NCBI GenBank assembly: GCA_023384025.1
Contig: JAHDXX010000069.1
Span: forward strand, 1 to 13,820
DNA from: Sphingomonadaceae bacterium
GTDB taxonomy: Bacteria; Pseudomonadota; Alphaproteobacteria; Sphingomonadales; Sphingomonadaceae
Direction of reading: 5' to 3'
DNA length: 13,820 bases
Numbering within the stretch: the first letter of the stretch is position 1; each line of letters starts with the position of its first letter. Positions 1 through 6,449 of this stretch are shown in pieces. The notes under the pieces are model-generated. The model saw nothing but the letters and a program-made list of their open reading frames with translations, was not told the origin of the DNA and did not search any database. Position numbers and translations under genes: made by a program.

Positions 1-1
1 A

Positions 2-1510
2 TTCGGCGATGGCAAGCCGACGATTGCTCTCATTACTCCGCTTCCGCCCCAAGGGCCGGCCAGCGATCCGCCGCCCGCACCCCCTGCACCCCCTCCACCG
101 CCGACGGGCGAGGGCCCCTGCGAACGCACCAAGGCGCTGCTTGACGAACTTGAACGCATTCGCGGCGACATCGCCTTCGATCAGACACAGTCATTGCCGG
201 GAGATTTCGCGGATCGCCGCGATGCGCTGCTCAAACGCAAGGCCGAGATCGAGGCAGAGTTGTCCGGTTCACCTTCCGAATGCCCCGTCACTCCCGAAGC
301 ACTACCTCGGCCAAGCGGCGAAAGCCCTTGCGAGCGCACCGCAGAACTGATGGCGGAGCTGCAGAGGATACGCGGCAACCCCTCTTTCAATGCTTCTGAT
401 CCTCTACCGCCATCCGTCGCGGATGAACGCGACGCTCTGCGCCAACGTGCCGCCGAGATCGAGGCCGAGCTGGCATCATCGCAGTTGGAATGTCCCTCTG
501 CGCAAGGGGAACCCCTGCAGGCACCTCCTGCGCCGCCCGAAGACCCGAACCCTCGTCCCCCTGTGCGCGAGGAATATCCGGTCGTTCCGATCCCGCGGAT
601 GGCCGATCCTTGCGAGGAAGCGCGCCTGATCAGGGAGCGCATCGAACAGATCTCCAAGATCGCGGAGCGCAATGCCACCAGGGGCGTGCCCTTCGAGTTC
701 GAGGATCAGGCAGCCGCGGGACAGATCAAACAGCTCCAGCAGCGGCTCGCGGACTTGGCCAAGGATTGCCCGATCGAGCGCGAACCTTCGCCGCCGCCTT
801 CCGCACCGGAACCGAAACCCGTGACGACTACTCCGCCTGTCACGATCAACGTCAAGGCAACCAGCCGCGCTGTCGAAGAGGGGCGCGACGCTCCCGAGCT
901 GGCCAATCAGGTCATCCGCCTGTTCGGCCCGGACGACCTCGACGTGGCGCTGCCGACGGCGCAAGGAGGCAAGCCGCAGGATGGCCATGATCGCGATCCG
1001 GTGCAGGTCGTCACCAATGATGCCGGTGAAGCCACGGCAAGTATCAGGGTGCCGCTGCGTTTCGCTATCGATCAGTCTCGCGAGACCGATAGCGGTGTAA
1101 CCTTGGGGCCGCGCGTCAGGCTGACATTCGACGCGACTCCGCAAGACAGCGTCAACGTGATCGCCGACAAACCCGAAGACCTTTCCGGCCTGCTGCTGCG
1201 CGAATCCCTGCGTGAAAGCCTGATTGGCATCGACCGGATCGGCAATATCACCGTGGGCACGCTGCAGTTCGACAAGGACAAGGCGGAGGTAATCAACACG
1301 CTGCTGCGGAACGACCTCCCGCAGGTGCGTGTCGAACCGAACCTGTGCCGTGTGAAGGAGCCTGCCGCCATCACCGAATACCACGCCTGCAAGCTCGGCG
1401 AACGCCGCCCGCCAGCCGGTGCGCGCATCCTCGAGCCGCCTGGTCCCCATGCGGAACTGCCCGGCGCACGCATCACTTTCGGAGCAATCGAACAGGAGCG
1501 CGGCGAATGA
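2..1510 (+). CDS. Cys-bracketed helical-repeat protein with Ig-like and propeptide-like C-terminus (5' end missing)
   Basis: I do not recognise this protein as a named family. The frame is open from the first complete codon at position 2, so the real start lies upstream; internal TTG or ATG starts would cut a repeat. Numbering from codon 1, 502 residues are visible. Residues 40-256 hold three helical units rich in Glu, Arg and Leu, each bracketed by two Cys and separated by Pro-rich linkers. Residues about 280-376 look like a beta-sandwich (Ig-like, with a TNDAGEATA turn). Residues about 413-449 have a strand-helix-strand pattern ending in VRVEPNLC, like the end of an I9-type subtilase propeptide. 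All eight visible cysteines can be paired (40/94, 110/164, 204/256, 449/463), which suggests an oxidising compartment, periplasm or outside. The stop overlaps the protease start (ATGA), so the two are probably co-translated. Repeats and overlap are seen directly; the Ig-like and propeptide readings are inference. Confidence 0.75.
   Translation, partial: FGDGKPTIALITPLPPQGPASDPPPAPPAPPPPPTGEGPCERTKALLDELERIRGDIAFDQTQSLPGDFADRRDALLKRKAEIEAELSGSPSECPVTPEALPRPSGESPCERTAELMAELQRIRGNPSFNASDPLPPSVADERDALRQRAAEIEAELASSQLECPSAQGEPLQAPPAPPEDPNPRPPVREEYPVVPIPRMADPCEEARLIRERIEQISKIAERNATRGVPFEFEDQAAAGQIKQLQQRLADLAKDCPIEREPSPPPSAPEPKPVTTTPPVTINVKATSRAVEEGRDAPELANQVIRLFGPDDLDVALPTAQGGKPQDGHDRDPVQVVTNDAGEATASIRVPLRFAIDQSRETDSGVTLGPRVRLTFDATPQDSVNVIADKPEDLSGLLLRESLRESLIGIDRIGNITVGTLQFDKDKAEVINTLLRNDLPQVRVEPNLCRVKEPAAITEYHACKLGERRPPAGARILEPPGPHAELPGARITFGAIEQERGE
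119..769 (+). repeat. Three degenerate Cys-to-Cys helical-hairpin repeats within the coding sequence
   Basis: The units run at 119-283, 329-493 and 611-769 (residues 40-94, 110-164 and 204-256). Units 1 and 2 have identical length (Cys to Cys 54 residues) and share PCERT, ELxRIRG and RDALxxRxAEIEAEL, ending in ECP. Unit 3 is diverged (PCEEA ... DCP, 52 residues). The linkers are Pro-rich. Each unit reads as two amphipathic helices around a short loop, with one Cys at each end, so a disulfide could clamp a helical hairpin. More units may lie upstream of the window. Confidence 0.8.
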
Positions 1511-2925
1511 CGCGGCCAATCCTTGCCTTTGTGTCCGGCATCGCCGCGGTGTTTGCCTCCGCCGCCCAGGCGCAGGGCGTGCCGGAGGATCCCTACATGA
1601 CCAGCGTCGGCAGCTGGCAACAGCAACACCCCGACAGTTGGTGGGCCGACCAGGTCGGGCTGGGCAACGGGCCGCAATCGGCCTGGCGCCAGCTCCCCGC
1701 CGACGCCGCGCCGGTAACGGTTGCGGTGATCGATTCCGGGCTCGACTGGAACCATCTCGACATCGCCTACGACAACCTCTGGAAGAACCCCGGTGAGATC
1801 CCGGACAACGGCATCGACGATGACGGCAACGGCTATATCGACGATGTCATCGGCTGGAATTTCCTCGATGACAGCAACAAGCCGTGGGACCACGACGGGC
1901 ACGGCACCTTCGTCACCGGACAGATAGCCGCGACGTGGAACAATGGCGCAGGAGTCGCGGGGATCAACCTGCACGCACGGATCATGGTGCTGCGGGCGCT
2001 CAACACCTTCGGCAATACCCGCGCGTCTTATGTCGCGCGCGCGATCGTCTATGCGGCAGACAATGGTGCGCGGATCATCAATCTGTCGGTTGGTGGACCC
2101 GGTCTGACCGAAGTCGAACGCGAAGCGCTGCGCTATGCGACCGAGAAAGGCGTCCTGATTGTTGTTGCGGCCGGCAATGACGGAAAGCCGGTCGAAGGCT
2201 TCGGTCTGGCCAGTGCGGAACAGGTCATCACGGTCGGCGCCGCGGGGATTGACGGCCTGCGCGCGCCTTTCTCGAACTATGGCCCGGCAGTCGATCTGAT
2301 CGCGCCAGGGGTGGACATCCTCTCGCTGCGCGCCAGGCGGACCGACACGCTGCGCGACATTCCGGGGGCAGACTACACGCCCGGCGGTGCCTATGTTGGC
2401 GCGGATCGCCGCTATTACCGCGCCTCCGGCACCAGCTTTGCCGCTCCGATTGTCACCGGGATCGCTTCTCTTCTGCTCTCGCGGGACCCGGGGTTGAATG
2501 CTCAGCAGGTCCGGCAGATCCTGCTGGCCTCGGCCCGCGACGTGGGCGCACCCGGCATCGACCAGTTCAGCGGTTACGGCATGGTCGATGCTGCCGCTGC
2601 GTTCTCGACCAGCCCTGACAGCCTGATTGACGCGACCATTACAGGGGTCTCCGTCATCAGCGGCGAAACCGGGGCTGCTGTTGCAGTTGCCGGCACTGCC
2701 AGTTCAGGCCAGTTTGAAGAGGCATGGCTGGAAATCGGGGACGGTGAGAACCCGACGGACTGGTCAAACCGCGTTGGCCTGACGCAACCGGTGGTGGCCG
2801 GCGAACTCGGTCGGATCCCGGCGGCTGCCTTTCGCGGCTCACAGGTGTGGATCTTGCGGCTGGTCGTGCGGGGAAGGAATGGCCAACAGCGTGAGGCTCG
2901 CTTCAGGCTCGCTCTCGGCAGCTGA
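1507..2925 (+). CDS. Secreted subtilisin-like serine protease (S8 family), no own propeptide
   Basis: A 472-residue endopeptidase of the subtilase family, exported by a signal peptide (residues 1-22 or 23, hydrophobic LAFVSGIAAVFA core, cleavage near AQA-Q). The catalytic set is complete: Asp76 in VIDSGLD, His132 in DGHGTFVTG, oxyanion Asn224 in AAGND and Ser310 in GTSFAAP. Residues 100-113 form an Asp/Gly-rich loop (IPDNGIDDDGNGYIDD) often seen at calcium sites. The C-terminal stretch, about 375-472, resembles the beta-rich repeat found in extracellular proteins (WLEIGDGENPTDW ... LRLVVRGRNG). Only about 45 residues separate the signal peptide from the catalytic strand, starting like a mature enzyme (PEDPY...), so the usual I9 propeptide is missing. 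The start is the ATG overlapping the upstream stop (ATGA), with AGGAG 8 nt upstream. Context suggests that it works with, or is folded by, the upstream protein. The physiological substrate is unknown. Confidence 0.9.
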   Translation: MTRPILAFVSGIAAVFASAAQAQGVPEDPYMTSVGSWQQQHPDSWWADQVGLGNGPQSAWRQLPADAAPVTVAVIDSGLDWNHLDIAYDNLWKNPGEIPDNGIDDDGNGYIDDVIGWNFLDDSNKPWDHDGHGTFVTGQIAATWNNGAGVAGINLHARIMVLRALNTFGNTRASYVARAIVYAADNGARIINLSVGGPGLTEVEREALRYATEKGVLIVVAAGNDGKPVEGFGLASAEQVITVGAAGIDGLRAPFSNYGPAVDLIAPGVDILSLRARRTDTLRDIPGADYTPGGAYVGADRRYYRASGTSFAAPIVTGIASLLLSRDPGLNAQQVRQILLASARDVGAPGIDQFSGYGMVDAAAAFSTSPDSLIDATITGVSVISGETGAAVAVAGTASSGQFEEAWLEIGDGENPTDWSNRVGLTQPVVAGELGRIPAAAFRGSQVWILRLVVRGRNGQQREARFRLALGS

Positions 2926-2969
2926 TGATTTTTGCGGCGGTAGTCAGCCGGAATGTAGCGCTCCTCGAT

Positions 2970-3143
2970 TTACCGCGGCAACTGTTTCTCGAGTTGGATG
3001 GCATCGACACCTGCTCGCTTCCGGTCGAAGTCGGCCGCCGCAAGATGGTCGGCGGGCAAGAAGACATGATCGTCGATGTCGCGCTCGATATGGTGCGCGC
3101 GAAGGCTGGCTGAGGATGCTTGTGGCTGCCCTCGGCGGCGCTT
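2970..3143 (-). pseudogene. Possible unidentified gene remnant
   Basis: On the minus strand this stretch reads open for 57 codons to a TAA at 2972-2970, bounded upstream by a TGA at 3146-3144, with no start codon. Its codons end mostly in C or G and give a charged, protein-like sequence (for example HHIERDIDDHVFLPADH, then AAADFDRKRAGVDAIQLEK). Beyond the TAA the same frame continues protein-like (IEERYIPADYRRKNHQ), as if a stop had interrupted a gene. I do not recognise the family. It may be debris of a mobile-element gene beside the tRNA scar, or chance in GC-rich DNA. Confidence 0.2.
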
Positions 3144-3253
3144 TCAGCATCCGTTAGCGTTCGCGCAGAGCGAGGAAAATTGGGGGCAGAGGAGGGGGCA
3201 TTCCAGCCTAACTCTGGATCTTTCGGCATAAAAAATCAGACACATACAAAATT

Positions 3254-3278
3254 GGTTCGAATCCCACCCTCTCCGCCA
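3254..3278 (+). other. tRNA-Ser 3'-end fragment, putative attachment site (att)
   Basis: The 25 nt match the end of a serine tRNA: GG-TTCGAAT T-loop, CCCAC T-stem 3' strand, acceptor 3' strand CCTCTCC (3268-3274), discriminator G and encoded CCA (3276-3278). The implied 5' acceptor strand, GGAGAGG, is typical of bacterial tRNA-Ser. Upstream there is no tRNA body: the bases before GG (AAATT) do not pair with CCCAC, and no GGAGAGG lies about 85-95 nt upstream. A partial 3' copy like this is the usual footprint of integration by a tyrosine recombinase into a tRNA gene. The orientation implies that the element, and the intact tRNA beyond it, are to the left. The fragment ends 15 nt from the FadD3-like stop. 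Confidence 0.8.
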
Positions 3279-3293
3279 GAAGACGACATCGCG

Positions 3294-4829
3294 CTAGTCG
3301 CGGGGAAGCTCGATCTTGGCCACTTTGCCGGCAGCGTTGCGGGGCAAATCCTCGACGAAGCTGATGTGGCGCGGCACCTTGTAATTGGCCATGTTGTCTC
3401 GCGACCAGGCGATCATGTCCCCGGTTTCGACCGAGCTACCCGGCCGCCTGACCACGAAGGCCTTGCCGACTTCGCCCATGCGTTCATCGGGCACCCCGAT
3501 CACGGCGACCATGCTGACCGCCGGGTGCGCGGACAGCAGCTTTTCCACTTCGGCGGGATAGACATTGAACCCGCCGGAAATGAACATGTCCTTCTTGCGG
3601 TCGGTGATGCGGACATAGCCGCCCGCGTCCATCGTCCCGACATCGCCGGTATGGAGCCAACCATCGGCGTCAATGGCTTCGGCGGTGGCAGCCGGATCGT
3701 CGAGATAGCCCTGCATGACCCCGATCCCGCGGACCAGGATTTCGCCGGTTTCGCCGCGCGGCAGCTCGTTCCCTTGCTCGTCCGCAATGATCACCTCATT
3801 GCCGGGAATGGCCGCGCCGCAGGTGCCTGCGATCAGGTCGACCGCGTCGCCGGGGCGGCACGAGGTGATGTTGACGCACTCGGTCATGCCGTAGGCGGTG
3901 ATGATGTCGCGGATGCCAAGCTCATTGCGGATGCGCTCGATCAGCACTGGCGGGACGGTTGCCGCGCCGGTGGTGCCGCCGCGCAGCGAGGAGCAATCGA
4001 ACGGGCGGGCCTCCCGCTCGGCCAGCAGCATCTGGAAGATGGTCGGCGGGCCGGGCAGGAACGCGATCCTCTCGCGCTCGATCATGCGCGCGGCCTCGGC
4101 CACATCGAACTGCGGCATCGGTACCATGACCGCACCCGCCATCAGGCAGGCAACCCAGCCTACCTTCATGCCGAATGAATGGAAGAACGGGTTGGCGATC
4201 AGGTAACGCTCGCCTGCCGCAAGGCCGGTGTTGCCGATCCACACGCCGACCTGCGGCAGGATGCGGCCATGCGTCATCAGCACGCCCTTGGGCACGCCGG
4301 TGGTGCCGCTGGTGAACATGATGTCGGAGAGGTCGTCGGCGGTCAGAGCGGCAAGGCTGGCGTCAATGCGGGGATCCCTCGCGCCGGTTCCGCTGGCGAG
4401 GAAGGCGTCCCAATCGCGATCCAGCAGCACTGTCTCGGCAAGATCGGGCAAGTCTTCGCCCGCCAGCAGGTCGCGGTAATCGATGTCGAGAAAGCCGCTC
4501 ACCGTGAACAGCATGTGGGCATGGGTACGGCGCAGGATATCACCTGCCTCGCGCCCTTTCAGGCGGGTGTTGAGCGGCACGATCGCCGCGCCGCACGTCT
4601 GTGCAGCCACAGCCGCGATGACCCATTCGCGCCGGTTTGGAGCCCAGATCGCGATCCGGTCACCGGTAGTCACGCCGCGCTCCAGCAAAGCCGCTGCGGC
4701 GGCGCGGCATTCCTCCCACAGCTGCGCGAATGTACGACGATCATCCCCTTCGATCAGGGCAAGCGCATCAGGCCAGCGCCGGGCAGCGGCTTCGGCGAGA
4801 TGGGGGATGGTCGGGGGCAGGGCGGTCAT
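3294..4829 (-). CDS. fadD3: FadD3-like acyl-CoA synthetase (HIP-CoA ligase)
   Basis: A 511-residue ATP-dependent acyl-CoA ligase (ANL superfamily). It would activate the steroid rings C/D intermediate HIP (3aα-H-4α(3'-propanoate)-7aβ-methylhexahydro-1,5-indanedione) to its CoA thioester in the cytoplasm. Visible motifs: ATP loop TSGTTGVPKG (173-182), YGMTE (313-317), WLHTGD (391-396), hinge ITDRKKDMFISGG (408-420) and the catalytic Lys502 in NAAGKVAK near the C-terminus. Length and many blocks (PLNTR, ANPFFHSFGMK, FLPGPPTI, DMFISGGFNVYPAEVE) match mycobacterial FadD3 as I recall it, better than general fatty-acid ligases. It is the last gene of the operon, and its ATG overlaps the isomerase stop by 4 nt (ATGA). 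There is no strong Shine-Dalgarno sequence, so it is probably translationally coupled. Substrate assignment rests on family resemblance and context. Confidence 0.9.
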   Translation of the reverse strand: MTALPPTIPHLAEAAARRWPDALALIEGDDRRTFAQLWEECRAAAAALLERGVTTGDRIAIWAPNRREWVIAAVAAQTCGAAIVPLNTRLKGREAGDILRRTHAHMLFTVSGFLDIDYRDLLAGEDLPDLAETVLLDRDWDAFLASGTGARDPRIDASLAALTADDLSDIMFTSGTTGVPKGVLMTHGRILPQVGVWIGNTGLAAGERYLIANPFFHSFGMKVGWVACLMAGAVMVPMPQFDVAEAARMIERERIAFLPGPPTIFQMLLAEREARPFDCSSLRGGTTGAATVPPVLIERIRNELGIRDIITAYGMTECVNITSCRPGDAVDLIAGTCGAAIPGNEVIIADEQGNELPRGETGEILVRGIGVMQGYLDDPAATAEAIDADGWLHTGDVGTMDAGGYVRITDRKKDMFISGGFNVYPAEVEKLLSAHPAVSMVAVIGVPDERMGEVGKAFVVRRPGSSVETGDMIAWSRDNMANYKVPRHISFVEDLPRNAAGKVAKIELPRD

Positions 4830-5200
4830 GCCGGGCCCATGTTGGCGGGGCCAAAAAAGGCTTTCATGGCAATGACTTTGCCTGCATCATCGAACTCGAA
4901 CTGGTCGATCACGTCGATCCGGGTGACGGCGCCGTCCCAGGTCAGCTCGACATGGAACGGGAACACGGCAAAGCGGTCAGCGCAGCGGATCGGGCCGTCG
5001 AGGAACAGTTTTGCGCCTGCTTCGACGCCGACCCGGAAGAACGCGCGCAAGGCTTCATGGCCTTGCTTCACCGGCGTCCCCACCGGGTCTTCGACCGTCG
5101 CGTCGCTGGCGAATACCGCAACGATTCCATCAAGATCGCTCCGGTTGTAGCTGTCGATATAGGCCCGAACGCCTGCTTCCATCTGCTCGACACGCGCCAT
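4826..5200 (-). CDS. ksi: Steroid Δ5-3-ketosteroid isomerase (SnoaL-like fold)
   Basis: A 124-residue cone-fold protein that would move the double bond of Δ5-3-ketosteroids to Δ4. It resembles the Comamonas testosteroni enzyme as I recall it (shared LDGIVA, DATVEDPVG, AGKV, FG). The three key residues fall at the same numbers: Tyr14 in RAYIDSY, Asp38 in VEDPVG and Asp99 in VIDQF. That argues against a generic SnoaL-like protein. The start ATG is 2 nt after the MaoC stop, with GGAGG about 7 nt upstream, and the stop overlaps the ligase start. Isomerisation is an early step, yet the gene sits among late, ring C/D genes. A related function on another ketone is possible, but the catalytic set is complete. 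Confidence 0.85.
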   Translation of the reverse strand: MARVEQMEAGVRAYIDSYNRSDLDGIVAVFASDATVEDPVGTPVKQGHEALRAFFRVGVEAGAKLFLDGPIRCADRFAVFPFHVELTWDGAVTRIDVIDQFEFDDAGKVIAMKAFFGPANMGPA

Positions 5201-5202
5201 GC

Positions 5203-5664
5203 TCAGGCCTCCGGATAGTAGCGGCTGATGGTGTCGACGACGCAGGCAGGCTTGTCCTCGCCGTCGATCTCGACCGTCACCCGCACAATTGATTGAACCG
5301 CGCCCTTGATGGTCTCCACCGAGACGATCTCGCCTGTCCCGCGGATGCGCGCGCCGACCCGCACCGGATTGAGGAACCGCAACCGGTCTGCCCCGACGTT
5401 GACCGCATGGGTGAACCCTCGCACTTCGATCAGCTGCGGCAGGAAGTGGTTGACCAGGCTCATGGTAAGGTAGCCGTGGGCGATGGTCCCGCCGAACGGG
5501 CCGTCCTTCGCCCGCTCGACATCGACATGGATCCACTGCCGGTCTTCGGTCACTTCGGCGAAACCGTCGATCCGGCCTTGCTCGATGGTGAGCCAATCGC
5601 TTGGGCCGAGCAGGGTGCCCTCGCTGCCGATCAGATCGTGCGGACTTGCGAACACCTTGGTCAT
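5203..5664 (-). CDS. MaoC-like (R)-specific enoyl-CoA hydratase
   Basis: A 153-residue single hot-dog-domain hydratase of the MaoC/NodN type. The hydratase motif is visible: Asp41 and His46 in TEDRQWIHVD, followed by GPFGGTIAHGYLTMSL (residues 55-70). The family adds water across 2-enoyl-CoA. Between an acyl-CoA dehydrogenase and a ligase, the likely job is to hydrate the enoyl-CoA made from the HIP side chain. The exact substrate is inference. The start ATG at 5664 lies 2 nt after the IpdF-like stop, with an AGAGGG sequence upstream. The frame stays open into the upstream gene, but the domain begins at this ATG (MTKVFASPHDLIG), so I do not call a fusion. Confidence 0.85.
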   Translation of the reverse strand: MTKVFASPHDLIGSEGTLLGPSDWLTIEQGRIDGFAEVTEDRQWIHVDVERAKDGPFGGTIAHGYLTMSLVNHFLPQLIEVRGFTHAVNVGADRLRFLNPVRVGARIRGTGEIVSVETIKGAVQSIVRVTVEIDGEDKPACVVDTISRYYPEA

Positions 5665-5666
5665 GG

Positions 5667-6449
5667 TCAGGCCCTCTGGCTGGAAACCGACAGCACTTCG
5701 CCGGTCATGTAGCTGGCAAGGTCGCTGGCGAGGAAGATCATCGCGTTTGCCACTTCCCAGACTTCGGCCGGGCGCCCGAACGCTTCGCGCGCGGACAACT
5801 CCGCGAGCAAGTCGTCGGTGGTCACCTTGGCGAGGAAGGCATGCATCGCGATGCTCGGTGCGACCGCGTTGATGCGCACGCCGAATTCCGCCGCTTCCAC
5901 GGCCGAGCAGCGGGTGAAGGCCATCACCCCGGCCTTGGCTGCGGCATAGTGGGCCTGCCCCTTCTGCGCGCGCCAGCCGAGCACCGAGGCGTTGTTGACG
6001 ATTGCGCCGGTTTGCCGTTCCTGCATGTGCGGCAGGAACGCGCGGGTCATGCGCATCACGCTGGTGAGCGTGACATCGAGCACGCGGTGCCATTGCTCGT
6101 CGGTCATCTCGACGACCGGCACTTCGCCGCCGAGCCCGGCGTTGTTGATCAGCACGTCGACATGGCCGAGGCTGGCCAGTGCGGCATCGCGCAGGGCATC
6201 GATCTGACCCTGCTGCGTCACATCGCACAGGCAAGTGGCGGGGCGCTCGCACCCGACTTCGGCGGCGATCCTGTCTGCCGCTTCGCCAAGGCGCCGTTCG
6301 TGGAAGTCGGAGATAAGCACCCGCGCGCCTTCCTCGGCGGCGCGTTTGGCGACGGCGAACCCGATCCCGGTTCCGGCAGCAGCAGTGACCACCACTGTCT
6401 TGCCAGCGAGCAGGGCGCGGGGCAGGGGGTAGACCGGGTTCAGGCTCAT
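5667..6449 (-). CDS. ipdF: IpdF-like short-chain dehydrogenase (5-hydroxy-indane acyl-CoA oxidation)
   Basis: A 260-residue NAD(P)-dependent short-chain dehydrogenase. Cofactor motif TAAAGTGIG (22-30), NNAG (102-105) and catalytic Ser155, Tyr168, Lys172 are all present. Unusually long blocks match mycobacterial IpdF (Rv3559c) as I recall it, including SDFHERRLGE, INNAGLGG, VNNASVLGWRAQ, HYAAAKAGVMA, TRCSAVEAAE and ASYMTGEVLSVS. IpdF oxidises the ring hydroxyl of 5-hydroxylated HIC-CoA in steroid rings C/D degradation. The ATG at 6449 overlaps the FadE30-like stop by 4 nt (ATGA). Family assignment is strong; the reaction is carried over from the actinobacterial enzyme. Confidence 0.9.
   Translation of the reverse strand: MSLNPVYPLPRALLAGKTVVVTAAAGTGIGFAVAKRAAEEGARVLISDFHERRLGEAADRIAAEVGCERPATCLCDVTQQGQIDALRDAALASLGHVDVLINNAGLGGEVPVVEMTDEQWHRVLDVTLTSVMRMTRAFLPHMQERQTGAIVNNASVLGWRAQKGQAHYAAAKAGVMAFTRCSAVEAAEFGVRINAVAPSIAMHAFLAKVTTDDLLAELSAREAFGRPAEVWEVANAMIFLASDLASYMTGEVLSVSSQRA

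Larger units (their letters stand above)
2926..3293. other. Gene-free boundary between the protease pair and the steroid operon
   Basis: This 368-nt stretch separates two convergent transcription units. I see no intact gene with a plausible start and ribosome site. It holds a short minus-strand coding-looking remnant (2970-3143), a locally AT-rich patch (about 3225-3253) and the 3' end of a tRNA-Ser at 3254-3278. I found no convincing hairpin-plus-T-run terminator for either unit, although the minus-strand copy of the AT-rich patch has a run of six T. Confidence 0.6.

Noticed and set aside
476..1519. Long minus-strand open frame opposite the repeat protein gene
   Set aside because: The + strand frame has repeats, domain-like segments and an ATGA junction with a real protease. 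The antisense frame gives no recognisable motifs and is a typical high-GC shadow.
2925..3113. 62-codon + strand frame starting in the protease stop (TGATGA-like overlap)
   Set aside because: There is no ribosome site beyond the protease end and no recognisable feature. The opposite strand looks at least as coding-like.
3180..3278. Complete tRNA-Ser gene
   Set aside because: Only the T-loop to CCA part is present. The T-stem 5' strand does not pair and no anticodon arm, D-arm or GGAGAGG 5' acceptor strand is found upstream.
3120..4178. 352-codon + strand open frame opposite the FadD3-like gene
   Set aside because: The minus strand carries a full ligase with all motifs. The antisense product is His/Asp/Gly-rich without a family pattern.
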